Shown: positions 1-12,651, counted from the stretch's first letter. The stretch is 64,000 bases of DNA from Monodelphis domestica (GCF_027887165.1 NC_077232.1:2311162-2375161); one strand, 5' to 3'. The notes: generated from the sequence alone by a model not told the origin. Numbers and translations are program-made.

Positions 1-1882
1 ACAGGATCTATATGAACACAACTACAAAACACTTTCCACACAACTAAAACTAGACTTGAACAATTGGAAGAACATTAACTGCTCATGGGTAGGACGAGCC
101 AATATAATAAAAATGACCATCCTACCCAAACTCATCTATCTATTTAGTGCCATACCCATGGAACTCCCAAAAATTTTTTTTACTGATTTAGAAAAAAACA
201 TAACAAAGTTCATTTGGAAAAACAAAAGATCAAGGATACCCAGGGAATTAATGAAAAAAAATACAAAGGAAGGGGGTCTTGCAGTCCCAGATCTCAGACT
301 ATATTATAAAGCAGCGGTCATCAAAACAATTTGGTACTGGCTAAGAGACAGAAAGGAGGATCAGTGGAATAGACTGGGGGCAAGCAACCTCAGCAAGACA
401 GTATATGACAAACCCAAAGATCCCAGCTTTTGGGACAAAAACCCACTATTTCATAAAAACTGTTGGGAAAATTGGAGGACAGTGTGGGAAAGATTAGGCT
501 TAGATCAACACCTCACACCCTACACCAAGATAAATTCAAAATGGATGAATGACTTGAACATAAAGAAAGAAACTATAAGAAAATTAGGCGAACACAGAAT
601 AGTATACATGTCAGACCTTTGGGAAGGGAAATACTTCAAAACCAAGCAAGAATTAGAAAGAGTTACAAAATGCAAAATAAATAATCTGGATTACATCAAA
701 TTAAAAAGTTTTTGTACAAACAAAACCAATGTAACCAAAATCAGAAGGGTAGCAACAAATTGGGAAACAATCTTCATAAAAACCTCTGACAAGGGTTTAA
801 TTACTAAAATTTATAAAGAACTAAATCAATTGTACAAAAAATCAAGCCATTCTCCAATTGACAAATGGGCAAGGGACATGAACAGGCAATTCTCAGCCAA
901 AGAAATCAAAACTATTAATAAGCACATGAAAAAGTGCTCTACATCTCTTATAATCAGAGAGATGCAAATCAAAACAACTCTGAGGTATCATCTCACACCT
1001 AGCAGATTGGCTAACATGACAGCTATGCAAAGTAATGAATGCTGGAGGGGATGTGGCAAAGTGGGGACATTAATTCATTGCTGGTGGAGTTGTGAATTGA
1101 TCCAACCATTCTGGAGGGCAATTTGGAACTATGCCCAAAGGGCGATAAAAGACTGTCTGCCCTTTGATCCAGCCATAGCACTGCTGGGCTTGTACCCCAA
1201 AGAGATAATGGACAAAAAGACATGTACAAAAATATTCATAGCTGCGCTCTTTGTGGTGGCCAAAAATTGGAAAATGAGGGGATGCCCCTCAATTGGGGAA
1301 TGGCTAAACAAATTGTGGTATATGTTGGTGATGGAATATTATTGTGCTAAAAGGAATAATAAAGTGGAGGAATTCCATGTGAACTGGAACAACCTCCAGG
1401 AAGTGATGCAGAGCGAAAGGAGCAGAACCAGGAAAACATTATACACAGAGACGGATACACTGTGGTACAATCGAAGGTGATGGACTTCTCCATAAGTATC
1501 AATGCAATTTCCCTGAACAATCTGCAGGGATCTAAAAAAAAAAAAATACTACCCACAAGCAGAGGATAAACTGTGGGAGTAAAAACACCGCTGAAAAGCA
1601 ACTGCTCGACCACAGGGTTGGAGGAGATAAGACTGAGGAGAGACTCTAAATGAACACTATAATGCAAACTCCAACAACAGGGAAAAGGGTTCGAGTCAAG
1701 AACACATGTGATAACCAGTGGAATCATGCGTCGGCTATGGGAGAGGGAAAGGCGGGGGGGGGGGGGGGGGGGGAGGGGGGGAGGGGAGGAAAAGAAAACG
1801 ATCTTTGTTTCCAGTGAATAATGTATGAAAACGACCAAATAAAATAATATTAAAACTTTAAAAAAAAAAAAAAAAAAAAAAA
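1..1882 (+). mobile_element. LINE-1, 3' part, relatively young
   Basis: This is the 3' portion of a marsupial LINE-1, cut off by the left edge of the window. It holds the end of ORF2, a 3' UTR of about 380 bases and a poly(A) tail at about 1859-1882. The 3' UTR has a run of 20 Gs at 1754-1773 followed by shorter G runs, a polypurine tract typical of mammalian L1 3' UTRs and able to form a G-quadruplex. The unbroken ORF2 and pure poly(A) tail argue for a recent insertion. Confidence 0.93.
2..1480 (+). CDS. LINE-1 ORF2 protein, carboxy-terminal part
   Basis: The frame is open from the first bases of the window to a TGA at 1478-1480, about 492 codons. There is no genuine start here; the real one lies upstream, outside the window. 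The product is the end of the L1 ORF2 endonuclease/reverse transcriptase: the region after the catalytic core plus the carboxy-terminal cysteine motif. That motif is visible as CWRGC...HCWWSC (C-x3-C-x7-H-x4-C), encoded near 1041-1094. The protein copies L1 RNA into DNA at a nicked target site. No stop or frameshift is seen in the visible part, unlike most other L1 pieces in the window. Whether the whole element is intact cannot be judged from here. Confidence 0.88.
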   Translation, partial: QDLYEHNYKTLSTQLKLDLNNWKNINCSWVGRANIIKMTILPKLIYLFSAIPMELPKIFFTDLEKNITKFIWKNKRSRIPRELMKKNTKEGGLAVPDLRLYYKAAVIKTIWYWLRDRKEDQWNRLGASNLSKTVYDKPKDPSFWDKNPLFHKNCWENWRTVWERLGLDQHLTPYTKINSKWMNDLNIKKETIRKLGEHRIVYMSDLWEGKYFKTKQELERVTKCKINNLDYIKLKSFCTNKTNVTKIRRVATNWETIFIKTSDKGLITKIYKELNQLYKKSSHSPIDKWARDMNRQFSAKEIKTINKHMKKCSTSLIIREMQIKTTLRYHLTPSRLANMTAMQSNECWRGCGKVGTLIHCWWSCELIQPFWRAIWNYAQRAIKDCLPFDPAIALLGLYPKEIMDKKTCTKIFIAALFVVAKNWKMRGCPSIGEWLNKLWYMLVMEYYCAKRNNKVEEFHVNWNNLQEVMQSERSRTRKTLYTETDTLWYNRR

Positions 1883-3125
1883 TTAACTTTCCTTAATCTA
1901 ATGATTTTCAACTAAGATGTTTCACATTTTCTTCTATTTTTTAAATTTAATTTTATTGATAATTGTTGTCTCATTCAGACTTTAGCTTCCACTTTCATAG
2001 TGCTAATTTTTAAGAAATTATTTTATTTAATGAGCTTTTTTGCCTCTTTTACCATTTCATCTATTCTGTTTTTTAAGATGTTGTTTTCTTCAGTAATTTT
2101 TCTGCCTCCTTAACCAAGCTGTGGACACTCTTTTCATAATTTTTTGTATCATTCATTTATTTATTTTCCATGTTTTCCTCTTTCCCTTATTTGATTTTTT
2201 TAAAATCCATTTTGAGCTCTTGCAGGAATTCACATTGGGCTTGTGACTAATTCAATTTTCTTTGAGGCTTTGGATATAAATGTTTTGACTTTGGGAGTTT
2301 TTCTGAGTTTTTGCCTTGATCTTCTTTGCCATCATAGTAACTTACTTCAATCAGATTCTTCCTCCCTCCCCCATTTTCCTCAGCCTATTTCTTGACTTTT
2401 AACATTAGTTGGGCTCTACTCCCAGGATGTAGGGGCACTGTCCTAAGAGACACGACTTTTGTGATGCTGTTTTCAGAGGTAGCTTTGGTGGTCTGGATTT
2501 TCATCACTTCCAAGATGGTATGATTTAATGAGAGGTTCCCCATTCCCCTGCAGCCATGGTCGCTAATGCTTCTTGCTATCTTGCAATTAAAATTGAATTC
2601 CTAGTCACCTGTGATCAATCATAAATACTTCTCCTTACCATGGAATCATGACCAAGGACCCTTAGGCTTTGTAGCCATGAGGATATTACTCCTTTTTTAC
2701 CTTGGAACAGCAACCCAGAAACACACTTGGGCAATGCAACAGGGTCCTGAATTCAGGACTAGCCAATGGTCTCCTGCAATCTCCTTCCAACAAGTTGTCC
2801 AACCTTCTACTGTCTATGGATTGAAAGCTCCCAGAGTTGGTGCTACTGCTGCCAATGCAGCCACCTCTAAGATCTATTCCTGGTTTTCCAGGGTATGACT
2901 ACATGGCCTGCCTTGGTCTCCAGATCTACCTGACCACCACCCCAATAAGACAGACCTTTCCTGTAAATCTCCTAAGTTGTCTTGGGTGGGAAATTGTTTC
3001 ATCTGAACTTTTCTTGGTTGTGCCATTTCAGAATTCATTCTGAAGCATCATTTTAGAATTGCTTATAGTGGAATTTGGGAAACCTTGGCTGAATATTTTT
3101 CTAATCAGTCATTCAGACTCTACTT
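1883..3125 (-). mobile_element. Old LINE-1, 5' part (5' UTR and ORF1), antisense
   Basis: Read on the minus strand, 2330 to 1890 resembles a decayed L1 ORF1 coiled-coil region (lysine/glutamate-rich, for example NRIDEMVKEAKK). The stretch from 2330 to about 3125 resembles the preceding L1 5' UTR. The younger sense L1 abuts it at 1882. Family assignment is by pattern only. Confidence 0.5.
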
Positions 3126-4954
3126 CCTTGATTATATGTAGACCAGAGCAGATGTTTCTGAGGGCCATTCATTTTAATTTCCTGAAAAAGGAATTTGAAA
3201 AGCTTATCTTTTTCAGTGTTTACTGAGATTGCATTATGTCTGAGTCCCTTTTCTTCTGTGTTCACCTAAATGATCTGAGGGGAGAATTATTCAACACTTT
3301 TTTTCTACATCATTATTTGAGGGTTTTCTTCCCCCACTGCCTTCCTCTTGCCATTTCAATTTGAGCAGGATTGAATCTGATTTTTTTTTTGTCTATTGAC
3401 ATTTTTTGGATTTTCAATGCTGATGAGTTTAGTGGTTGTATAATTGTGCTTAGTGAATACCTAGGGGGAAAAGTAGTGATCAAAAAAGTCATTTTTTACT
3501 TCATCAAAGACAAATCAGTTATAATGGTTAAATTGGGATTTTGACTAAATAAGAGAACTATAAAAAGTGGTCGCCAGTTATTATGCCATAAGTCAGGAAA
3601 ACTATTAGCAGCTTTTAATTATGTTGTTTAATTGGAATATTAGTAAAAAGAGGAAAATGTGGAAGGGAAAGAGATAAGGAGACTGCTTAGCCTACCCCAA
3701 ATGCTGATCTGGTGAAATGAAGCTCGCTCCTGACAGAGTTCCAATCTCCATGTGGGAATCCTAGTCACACCAGCAAGCCAGGCAGGATCCAGGCAAGGTC
3801 CCAATGCAGAAAAACCCTCATGAGCTAAGCTCACTGAGGCAGCAGTGAACCCAACAAGAAAGTCCCTGACTCCAAGAAGCTCCAAAGCCAAAAGTTGAAG
3901 TCCCAAAGCCCAAAACTCCAGTTATAGATATGGTGGATTCAGTAGAAATTATTTCCCTGCATTTAAGGTTTTTCCCTAACTTCTTATATCTTCCTTTCTG
4001 CCCATGGAAAAGAAAGATGTAAGAGAGATGATATGATGATGAGATAAATATGAATGGTTTAAAGACCACTTTAAGGCCCTTTTAATGTGAAAAGGTTTAT
4101 TGATGAAAGGGACAAGTAAAAATGTATTTTTCTGTGAGATAAAATGCTTACATTATCAAAAGCAACATGCTATTGTTACTTTTGTAGATGAGTATTTTGA
4201 TAACTTAAGGGAAGAGGAAAATTTATTTAATTTTTTTTCAAAGATTGCCAATATATGAGTGAGAAGAAGCATAGAATTAAAAGTGCTTTGAGTCTGTTGG
4301 GGAAAGAAAATGAGCAATACTATGTTTCTTTAATTACCTTGTAAACAATTTAAGCTTTACCTGGATAGAAATCTTTTCTTGGCCTGGCTAAAAGGAAGTG
4401 AAGAAAATATTTGATTTGTTGAACACTAGAGAAAGGTGACCATAAACAAACAATTTCAAATACACCAAAGCCTTACCAGAGCATATTGGAGATACTGTAT
4501 ATTAGAGACTGTAGTACTGCAAAGGATTCTGCTCATTTATGTCATTTATATTCAAGTTTCTGGAATTAAGAGGGTAAAATTCAAACCAAAGAGAAATCAC
4601 GTCATGATTTGGAGATACATAATTTTGGGGGGACCATTGATTTGAAAGGAAAATTTGAAGAGCTATAATAGATGAAAAGCAAGCTGAGTCACTAAAAGTT
4701 AAAAGGCTCTCATTTAAGCCACTAAAGCATGAGAACCTCAGAGACGAAAACCTGGTAATGGAATGTATCATTGGAACCAGGGAAGAAAAATTAAAGGGGA
4801 AGTAAAAACTTGGTCTGCGGAAGCTCTGGACCTCAGAAACTAAACTAAGTGAAGTCTTCAGCCAAGAGACTCCTGATGGGAGGGAGAGAACAATTTCAAT
4901 GAGCCGGGACCATCAAGTGGCAGCAGGTCACAGTCACCTACAGTTAAAAGAGGT
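3126..4954. other. Intergenic, no gene recognised
   Basis: AT-rich sequence without a convincing reading frame or a repeat I can name. The part at about 3640-3920 has a more even composition and could be an old interspersed repeat, but I cannot assign it. Confidence 0.4.
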
Positions 4955-5208
4955 GAGTTGTCATTGTCTCAGTTCTGTCTGACTCTGTTTGACCCCATTT
5001 ACAGTTTTCTTAGCAAAGACACTGGAGTCAGTCACTTGCCATTTCCTTTTCCGGGTCATGTTAGAGATGAGGAAACTGAGGCAAAGTTAAGTGATTTGCC
5101 CAGGATCACAAAGCTAGTAAGTGTTTGAATTCAAGTTTAAACACAGGAAGATGAGTCTTACTGATTTCAGGCCCAACACTCTAGCCCCGATGCCACCTTA
5201 GCTGCCCA
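4955..5208 (-). mobile_element. Marsupial tRNA-derived SINE, antisense
   Basis: The reverse complement reads as a SINE: a tRNA-like head, the 'gttcaaatcc' and 'gtgaccctgggcaa' boxes in diverged form, then a 'ggaaatggcaa...actccagt' body and an 'agtcagac...actgag' tail. This is the common marsupial SINE with an RTE-like tail. Confidence 0.75.
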
Positions 5209-5214
5209 AGAGAG

Positions 5215-5482
5215 GTGAACTTTCTCATAAAGTAATGTTACTCTTCTATCCAGGTCAAGAACTGTAGGAGAAGAAACACAGAAGAAAAACATGTCCTTGA
5301 TCACCTGAGTGCAAATACCAATACTATGGAAATGGGCCTTGATCAATGATACATGTAAAACCCAGTGGAATTGCTCATTGGCTACAGGAGGGGAGGAAAA
5401 GAACGTGAATCATGTAACCATGGGAAAATAGTCTAAATTAATTAATTAGATGAATAAAATTTTAAATGAAATAAAATAATGT
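5215..5482 (+). mobile_element. LINE-1 3' UTR fragment
   Basis: It resembles the 3' UTR of the element at 1500-1880, with shared phrases such as 'acccagtggaat' and 'ggaggggaggaaaagaa', and ends in an A-rich AATAAA-containing tail. It is truncated at its 5' side. Confidence 0.65.
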
Positions 5483-5831
5483 TACTCTCTGCTGCCACCT
5501 ATTAGGATAATTGGATTTATTAGGAAATAAGGTTGGGTATAAGAAGGTCTCTTATAAGGTCTTCAGCTAAAGATGGAAGAGGTTACCTTAAGACCCAAAT
5601 GGAATTTTCATGGAGGTTCTGTAAGAGAATTTATTCTCTGTCTTGAGAAGTAAAAGCAGAAGAAAGCAGGTCTATTATTCTGGTGAGTTGGTATGTTTTC
5701 CCAATTTAGAAATCAGAAAGGATACATGGCTATGAGCTCTGGAGTTTACATTGTAACGGGAGAGACAACCCACATAAGAATGGTCACCAGGAGAGGCATT
5801 TTGAATGTGAAGGTTGCTAGGACAGTACCTT

Positions 5832-6235
5832 AGGATGTGTTGAGATTAAAATTTAGTTTCTAGTAATAAAAGTATTATATTTTATGAGGTTTATTAAAGA
5901 TTATTTATTATTTATTTATTTTATTATTATTATATATTATATACATTATTATTTACTATTTATTAAAGATTAAGAAATAAAGAAAATATGAATATAGAAA
6001 GCACATGGCTAGGAGGGCCGAAAGGCCCATTCGATTTCACTCACTACATCATGGGAGACGCGTGTCTTTGGAAGCGGAAGCAGGAAGAGAGCGAGCCTCA
6101 AGTAGGTGGAGAGTCAGCCTAAAAACAATTTCTGTTCTCAGCCCAGGTGGGAATTCAGGTGGGGTTACAAGGCATTTTGGGAAGTGACCAAGGACTTCTG
6201 GGGATTGAGGTCCAAGGTTCAAATCTCCATTTTTA
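5832..6235 (+). mobile_element. Probable endogenous retrovirus LTR fossil
   Basis: An AT-rich stretch with AATAAAG-like signals leads into a more GC-rich part (6002-6235) containing direct-repeat-like and short palindromic segments. The layout suggests a solo LTR of a marsupial endogenous retrovirus. Boundaries and family are uncertain, and no internal viral genes are seen. Confidence 0.35.
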
Positions 6236-6605
6236 CAGATGGTTTTCATATTCTTTTACTCGCTGAGACCTGGATCCCTCCTCATGACAGAACTTCTTTC
6301 TGGCATTGGCAGTATGTTCACTCATACATGCCCCAACGCACTGGTCCTGGTTGCACCCATTGGCATTTCCAAAGATCTCCTTCCATCATCATCACTCAGT
6401 AACTTCATGTCCTCTCATTTGATATGTACTTTTTATCCAGTCAAGATTCAGGTTGCTGTTGTTTGCACACCTGAGGGAACCTCTCCTTCTTCCTCAAAAA
6501 GTCCAGAGCCTGTTTCGGTCATTACTTTTTCCAACCCAGCTCCTGTCGCCATAGTAGAGAGTTTCAAAATACTTCCTCAGGAACTTATCCAAAGTTATTT
6601 AAAAA
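6236..6605 (+). mobile_element. CR1/L2-clade LINE fragment, endonuclease region
   Basis: The forward translation keeps scattered phrases of an L2-type apurinic endonuclease domain, with a 'YPVKIQVAVV' strand and a serine/proline-rich stretch that follows it in L2 ORF2. It is old and broken. Confidence 0.4.
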
Positions 6606-6611
6606 AATAAC

Positions 6612-7580
6612 AGCAGTGGCCCAGTTAACAAATGGCCAATGGGTACTAGCAGGAAATTTTCAGAAGAAATCAATAGTCATATAAAAAAGTGTTCTGATTT
6701 GTCATGGGGCAGAGCCAAAATTGCAGATTAGAAGTTACACAACTGAACTCTCTCAACATTCCCCCCCAAACAACTTTAAAAAATTTTTTTAATTAAAATT
6801 AAAACTTTAAAAAAATTGCCTCAAACCAAGTTTTGGAGTGGAAGAGCCAAAAAAGTCAAGATCTGACATTTTGTCAGTCTACGAAAACTAGGGAAGTCAG
6901 CAGGAGGAGTTTGTGACATCAAGGTAGAAGCCTGTCTAGGAGCTCAGGAACAGCAGCCAGAGTAGCAGCAACAATTTCAGGAGCTCTTAGCCCAGAGACA
7001 CTAAGAGAGTCGGACAGTTAAATCAGAAAGATATTTCATGAGACCCTTTGCAAATACTTGATACAGTTGTTGTGTATTGGAATTCTACTGCCAATACACA
7101 GCTCTGGGTCTCCGTTCCAGGACCGAGAGTAGCAATGGGAGTCAGTTATGAGCGAGTGGGGCCTCTGGTCAGAATTTCAAAGCAAAGAGAGTGCTAGCTC
7201 TTGCAGCCTCAGGCCTTTCCTGGGTAAAGACAATATTGAAGAGTTGGAGAACAGTAACTATACCTCTCCTTGGGTCACACCACTTTGGAAGCACCAAACA
7301 ATTTGCTGACCTCCAGAAATAACTCTGAAAACAGCAACCCAAAAGAGTCTGAAGCTTCAGACAGAGGAGCAGCATCCAATTTTATTTGGTTTAATAAGCT
7401 TAATTAGATAATTGGTTTAAATAGAAATAGACTGGGAAAATGAGTAAACAACAACAAAGAAATTATCCATAAAAAGCTAGTATAGGAGTGGGACGACCAA
7501 GATACAAACTTAGAAGAAAGATACAATATAAAAATTAGCTACAAAGTTACAAAGAAAAATGCTAATTGTACCCAAGCCCA
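6612..7580 (+). mobile_element. LINE-1 fragments: short ORF2 piece, then an L1 5' end
   Basis: 6612-6700 matches the L1 ORF2 segment just before its 3' cysteine region. At about 6703 a fresh L1 5' end begins with the 'gcagagccaaaattgcagat' type of start seen in marsupial L1s, followed by a 5' UTR and a decayed ORF1 beginning near 7440. It is interrupted by the SINE at 7598. Confidence 0.55.
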
Positions 7581-7597
7581 ACAAGAAGCACAAGCCC

Positions 7598-7842
7598 ACC
7601 AAAGGGAGCTAGTGGATAGAGTGCTGGGTCTGAAGTTAAGAAGACTTATCTTCCTGAGTTCAAATCAAGCATCAGATACTTATTAACTCTGTGATACTGG
7701 GAAAGTCACTTAACCCAATTTATTTCAGTTCTTTATCTGTAAAATGTACTGGAGAAGAAAATGGCAAACCGATCCAGTATCTTTGCCAAGAAAACAGGGT
7801 CACAAAGTCAAATAAGACTAAAAACAGTTCAACCATGGACAA
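7598..7842 (+). mobile_element. Marsupial tRNA-derived SINE
   Basis: A head 'gctagtggatagagtgctgg', then 'gagttcaaat', 'gaaagtcacttaaccc' and the 'ctggagaagaaaatggcaaa' body with an RTE-like tail. It sits between two parts of an L1. Confidence 0.85.
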
Positions 7843-8866
7843 TGAAGTAATAACAAAAATGTTTTACAAGGTTCTCTGATAAAGGCCTCATTTCTTAAAT
7901 ATATAATGAGCATTGCATTGAGTCAAATTTATAAAAGCAAAAGTCATTCCTCAATTTATATAGTTAGCTTTTAGAACTCAAACTTTTCTATAGTCATATG
8001 AAAAATGCTCTAAATTAATATTTATTAGAGAAAGATTATTATGATAACTCTGAGAAACCACCTCATAAATCAGATAAGTGAAGAATAGGTAAACTAATGA
8101 ATAAATAATGAACTATTGGTGAAGTGATGAGTAGTTCAACAATTTTTGAGAACAATATAGAACTTGGCCCAAAAGGGCTATAAAATTGTGACCCAGAAAT
8201 ATTACTACTTACTAGTTCTATATCCCAAAGAGATAAAAGAAAATGCAAAAGAACTTATTCATACAAAAAAATATTTATATCAGCTCCATTTGTGGTGGTA
8301 AAGAATTGGAAACTGAAGGGATACCCATCGATTGGATAATGGCTGAACAAGTTGTTTTATATGATTGAATTCAAATACTATTGTTCTATAAGAAATGATG
8401 AGTAAATGATTTCAGAAAAAAATCTAGGAAGACATATAAATTGATGCAAAGTTCAATGAGTAGAACCAGAACACTGTCCATTATAACAATATTGTAAAGA
8501 TAAGCAACTGTGAAAGACTTAGCTAGTCTAATTAAAAGAATGACTCAAGACAATTCCAACAGACATATGATAAAAAAAAAATGTTATCTACCTCCAAAGA
8601 TAGAACTAATAAACTCTGATTGTTAACTAAAGCATTTTTTACTTTAGTTTTATTATTTATTGGGGTTTTTTGCAACATGGCTAAATAGAAATATGTTTTA
8701 CATTACTTCACATGAATAATCAGTATCCAATAACTCATCTTCTAAAGTAAGGATGAATAATGGGGGGAGGGAGAAAATTTGGAACTCAATTTTTAAAAAA
8801 TTATTTAAATATTTTACATATAATTAGGAAATTTTTTTCAAAATAATTTTTTTCCAAAAAAATCAA
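7843..8866 (+). mobile_element. Old LINE-1 3' end
   Basis: This is the 3' part of L1 ORF2 and its 3' UTR, with many stops. It includes 'gataaaggcctcatttct' at 7877, 'agctccatttgtggtggtaa' near 8281 and an A-rich 3' end. It probably belongs with the L1 5' part at 6703, with the middle of the element missing. Confidence 0.75.
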
Positions 8867-9900
8867 TAAAGGCCTCATTTCTCAAATACATAGAGAAATG
8901 AGTCAAATGTGTAAGAAAAAAATCATTCCCCAAATGACAAATTGTCAAAGGATGTGAAGAGGTAATTTTCAAATTAAATAATCAAAGCTATCTATTGTCA
9001 TGTAAAAAAATCTTCTAAATCTTTATTGATTAGAGAAATTCAAATTAAAACAACTCTGAGGTACCGCCTCACACCTACCAGATTGGCCAACTTGACAGAA
9101 AAGGAAATCAATAAATATTGGTGGGATATGGGAAAACTGGAACTCTAACTTATTGCTAGTGGAAGCATGATCTGATCCAACCATTCTAGAGAGCAATTTG
9201 GAAATAAGGACAAAAAGTGCTTTAAAATTGTGTACCCCCATTGATTCAGCAATATCACTACTAGGTATTATATCCCAAAGAGATTAAAGATAGAGGAAAA
9301 TAATCTGTGTGTACAAAAATATTTCTAGCCGCTCCTTTTGTGGTAGCAAAGAATATTGAGAGGATGTCCATTAATTGGGAATGGCTAGGCAGGTTGTGAT
9401 GTATGATTGTAATGGAATACTATTGTGCTTCAAGAAGTGATGAGCAGGATAGTTTCAGAAAACCCTGGAAAGAATTACATGAACTGGTATAAAGTAAAAC
9501 AAAGAAAATATTGTACACAATAACAGCAATATTGTATGATGAACATTTCTGAATATCATAGTTATTCCTAGCAATACAGTGATCTAAGATGATCCAAAAG
9601 GATTCACAATAAAAAATATCAACTGCATCCAGAGAGAGAGCTGATGGAGTAGGAATGCATGCCAAAATATAGTTTAATTCATTTTCTTTCTTCATCTTTT
9701 TGTTTTTGTTTTGTTTGATTTGTCTTCCATAAAATGACTAAAATAGAAAAAAATTTATATATGATTGCACATGTAAAATCTTTATCATATTGCTTATCAT
9801 TTCAAGGAAAGGGGAGGGGAGGAAAGAAGAGAATTTGGAACTTAAAAAATTTTTTAATTCAATGATAAAAAAAATCTTGCTTATAATTAGGAGGAAATTG
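8867..9900 (+). mobile_element. Second old LINE-1 3' end, in tandem
   Basis: It starts at the same point in ORF2 as the copy just before it ('aataaaggcctcatttctc') and covers the same 3' region, with 'caactctgaggtaccgcctc' at 9051 and an A-rich tail near 9870. The sequence is clearly different from the first copy. Confidence 0.8.
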
Positions 9901-10699
9901 ATATTATTTAAAATTTAAATTTCAGATGACACAAATTTAGGAAATAAGCAACATTTGGAAGACAACTACAAGATCTAAAACAGTCAAGAAAACTACAAAT
10001 TTGGAAGAAATTAAAGAATTAATTAAGATTTAATGCAAAATCTTACAGTAATTACAAATTGAGTACATGAAATTTCTCAAATGCAAGATTCAAGAATGGA
10101 AGCAAAGTAAAAGTTTGCTTGCTCTGGCTGACAACATCCCTATAGTCTCAATAATAGCAATATTAGAATCCCATAGCCAAGAAAACAAATTTGATCATAT
10201 ACATTAAGAGAGGTAAAGAATTCTCGCCGAGGGAACTGATTTCTCTTTCTTTGTAAGACTCTCTATTAGGCTGTAGTGATTTCTGGGAATCACTTCTTGA
10301 GAAAGAACATCGGCAATCCAGAATGTGCAGAGAAGATATGCCTGAAAGACTTATTACAATGAGATTTTGGTACATGAAATCTCTGGGATGTGATCAGCAC
10401 AGAGTGCACTGGCTCTCCCACTGCTATAGGCTGCAGTTTATTCTCTGTACAATGGCCAGGTTGGATGAGATGATCTATAAATCATCTTTCAGCTCTAAAC
10501 CCCAAAGATGTGATAGATCTCTCCTTGTTATTGCCCTTTGTTTCTTTACCTTTTTTCTTTAGGAATCGTATGTTCTTTGTGCTTCTCCCTCCTACATATC
10601 CTTCCTGAGTCCATTTTTTTCATATTCATTCTCTGAAATAGGCTTTTCTGTTTTTCAGGCCCCAACAAAGGGCAACCCCTTCTCCTGTTGGAACTTCGA
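9901..10699. other. Intergenic, nothing recognised
   Basis: No reading frame of note and no repeat I can name. Confidence 0.4.
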
Positions 10700-10950
10700 G
10701 AGGTATAATAGTTATAATCATCCCCATTGTGCAAATAAGAAAACAAAAGTGTCAAGAGATTTCCAATTTCTCTATGGTCACACAACTAATACCAGAGTTC
10801 AAATCTTGTCTCAGATACTTTTTAGCTATGTGACACTGGGCAAGTCCCTTAACCCTCTTTGACTCAGTTTCCTCATCTGTAAATGAGCTGGAGTAGAGAA
10901 TGGCAAACCACTTCTGTATCTTTGTCAAGACAACTGCAAATGGCATTATC
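10700..10950. mobile_element. Two SINE pieces, antisense then sense
   Basis: 10700-10792 reads as the reverse of a MIR/CORE-type SINE ('atccccattgtgcaaataag ... gtcacacaacta'). 10792-10950 reads forward as the marsupial SINE ('gagttcaaatc', 'ctgggcaagtccctta', 'gctggagtagagaatggcaaa'). Confidence 0.65.
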
Positions 10951-11261
10951 TGCAATGGGAATAAACTAGAAGCTACTTCATCTCCATCAATTGGCACAAG
11001 ACTCTTCACCATTCTGGTTGCCTTCTGAACCTATTATCTTAGTGATGTCCTGCCTGAATATGATATGTGGAAATAAATACAAGCTCCCATGGTGGCCTGA
11101 TCAGGGCAGAGTGAAGTAAAACCATCATCTCATTCTTGGGCTTGTGCCTCTCTTAATGAAGCCCAAGATCTCCCAGGGTTCCTGGTCACAGTACACTTTT
11201 TAAATCACGCTTCATTTTTTTTCAATTGACAAAAATCTGTCTTCCTTATCTCTCACTTTAC

Positions 11262-11358
11262 TTCCTAACTGTGTGCCCCTGGGCAACTCACTTAGTTCCA
11301 ATTGCCTAGTCTTTACCCTTCTATCTTAGAGTTCTTACTAAGGCAAAGAGTAAGGGTC
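11262..11358 (+). mobile_element. Opossum-type short SINE, partial
   Basis: Contains 'gtgcccctgggcaactcact', 'attgcctagtctttaccctt' and a 'ctatcttagagttcttacta' tail, a diverged match to the short SINE at 63.05 kb. The head is missing. Confidence 0.65.
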
Positions 11359-11419
11359 TACAAACGCGACAGAGTTAGATTTAATGGCATCTGCGGTACC
11401 TTCCACCCTCAATCTAGAA

Positions 11420-12166
11420 AATTTTGATCCAATGATTTGGGTCTAATTTTTCAACCTGTTAGCTTCTATCCTGGATCCTCTTCACTTTTCCTTCTACCAT
11501 TTGCTTTGTTGATCTCATTAGTTTCCATGGATTCAATTATCCTCATGCTGATGACTTTCAGACCTACCTACTGAGTACTGCCCTCTCTGCTGACCCCCAC
11601 TATTTCCAACTCCCCTTGGACGTCTTGAGCTGGATGTCCTGCAAGCACCTTAAATTGTTCAATATGTCCAATATTTAACGGATTAGTTTATCCCCAAACC
11701 CTCCCCCTTGCTTAATAGTGTTAGGGAAAGGCATATCCTCCTAGTCCCCCAGATTTATGACTAGAGTCCATCCTCAACTCTCCATTATCTCTACCCCTCA
11801 GAGCCAGTCTCTTGCCAGATCTTGCAACATCTCTTGAATATGCCACCTTTTCTACTTGACAGAGCCACCATCTTGGTGCAGGCTCTCATCTTCTTATACC
11901 TGGATGCCTGCAACAACCTGCAGGCTCGTCTGCCTGTCACAGATCTCTGCCAACTATAGTACACCCTCTCCTCAGATACAAAGCACGCTTCCTAATAGAC
12001 ATGTCCAACCATGTCACTTTCCTATATACTCCAACAGCTCCCTAATCACCTCAGGCTCAAATGCAAAATTATGTGCTTTGTGTGCAAAGCCCTTTATTAC
12101 CTTGATTCCACTCCTCAAAAATGCATACAAATGTACAGTATTTTGACAACTTATGCCCTGTCCACC

Positions 12167-12213
<47 letters not shown>

Positions 12214-12596
12214 GCAATCTTCATTCCAGAGACACTAGCCTCTGCTTTTCTTCCAACAAACACTCCATGCTTAGACTCCAGGCATTTTCAGTGATTGCTT
12301 GCCATGCCTGGAATGCTCTCCCTCTCATCTCTGCCTCCTGGCTTGCCTGGATTCATTCAAATCCCAACTAAAATCTCCCCTTCTAGAAGTCTTTCCCAGC
12401 CCCTCAATACTAGTGCCTCCCCTCAGTTAATTAATTCCTATTTACACAGAATACAGCTTGTTCAGACGTGGTTGTTTGCTTGCTGACTCCCCATTAGACT
12501 CCTCAAGGTTAGGGACTGTCTTTTGTCTTTCTCTCCATAGTACTTATCCCAGTGCCTGACACATAGCGGCACTTACTAACTGCTTACCGACTGATC
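11420..12596 (+). mobile_element. CR1/L2-clade LINE, 3' part
   Basis: The end is characteristic of L2: 'ggaatgctctccctctcatc', 'ttcaaatcccaactaaaatc', 'gggactgtcttttgtctttc', then 'cagtgcctgacacatag'. The upstream part is a broken reverse-transcriptase carboxy-terminal region. A (CA)n tract interrupts it. Confidence 0.75.
12170..12211. repeat. (CA)n microsatellite
   Basis: About 20 CA units inside the L2 copy. Confidence 0.95.
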
Positions 12597-12628
12597 AAAA
12601 GCTGGTTGTCACTGACTGCATTGTTGCT

Positions 12629-12651
12629 TCTATGTTGTCGTTGTTGTTAGG
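12629..12651 (+). promoter_or_regulatory. 3' splice site of first MRGPR coding exon
   Basis: A T-rich tract ending in 'ttgttgttag', followed by a short 5' UTR segment that resembles the one before the second MRGPR (23725-23767). It supports ATG 12693 as the start. Confidence 0.6.

Noticed and set aside
1347-1838. 163-codon minus-strand frame with a proline run
   Set aside because: Antisense of the L1 ORF2 end and of the poly-G tract in the L1 3' UTR.
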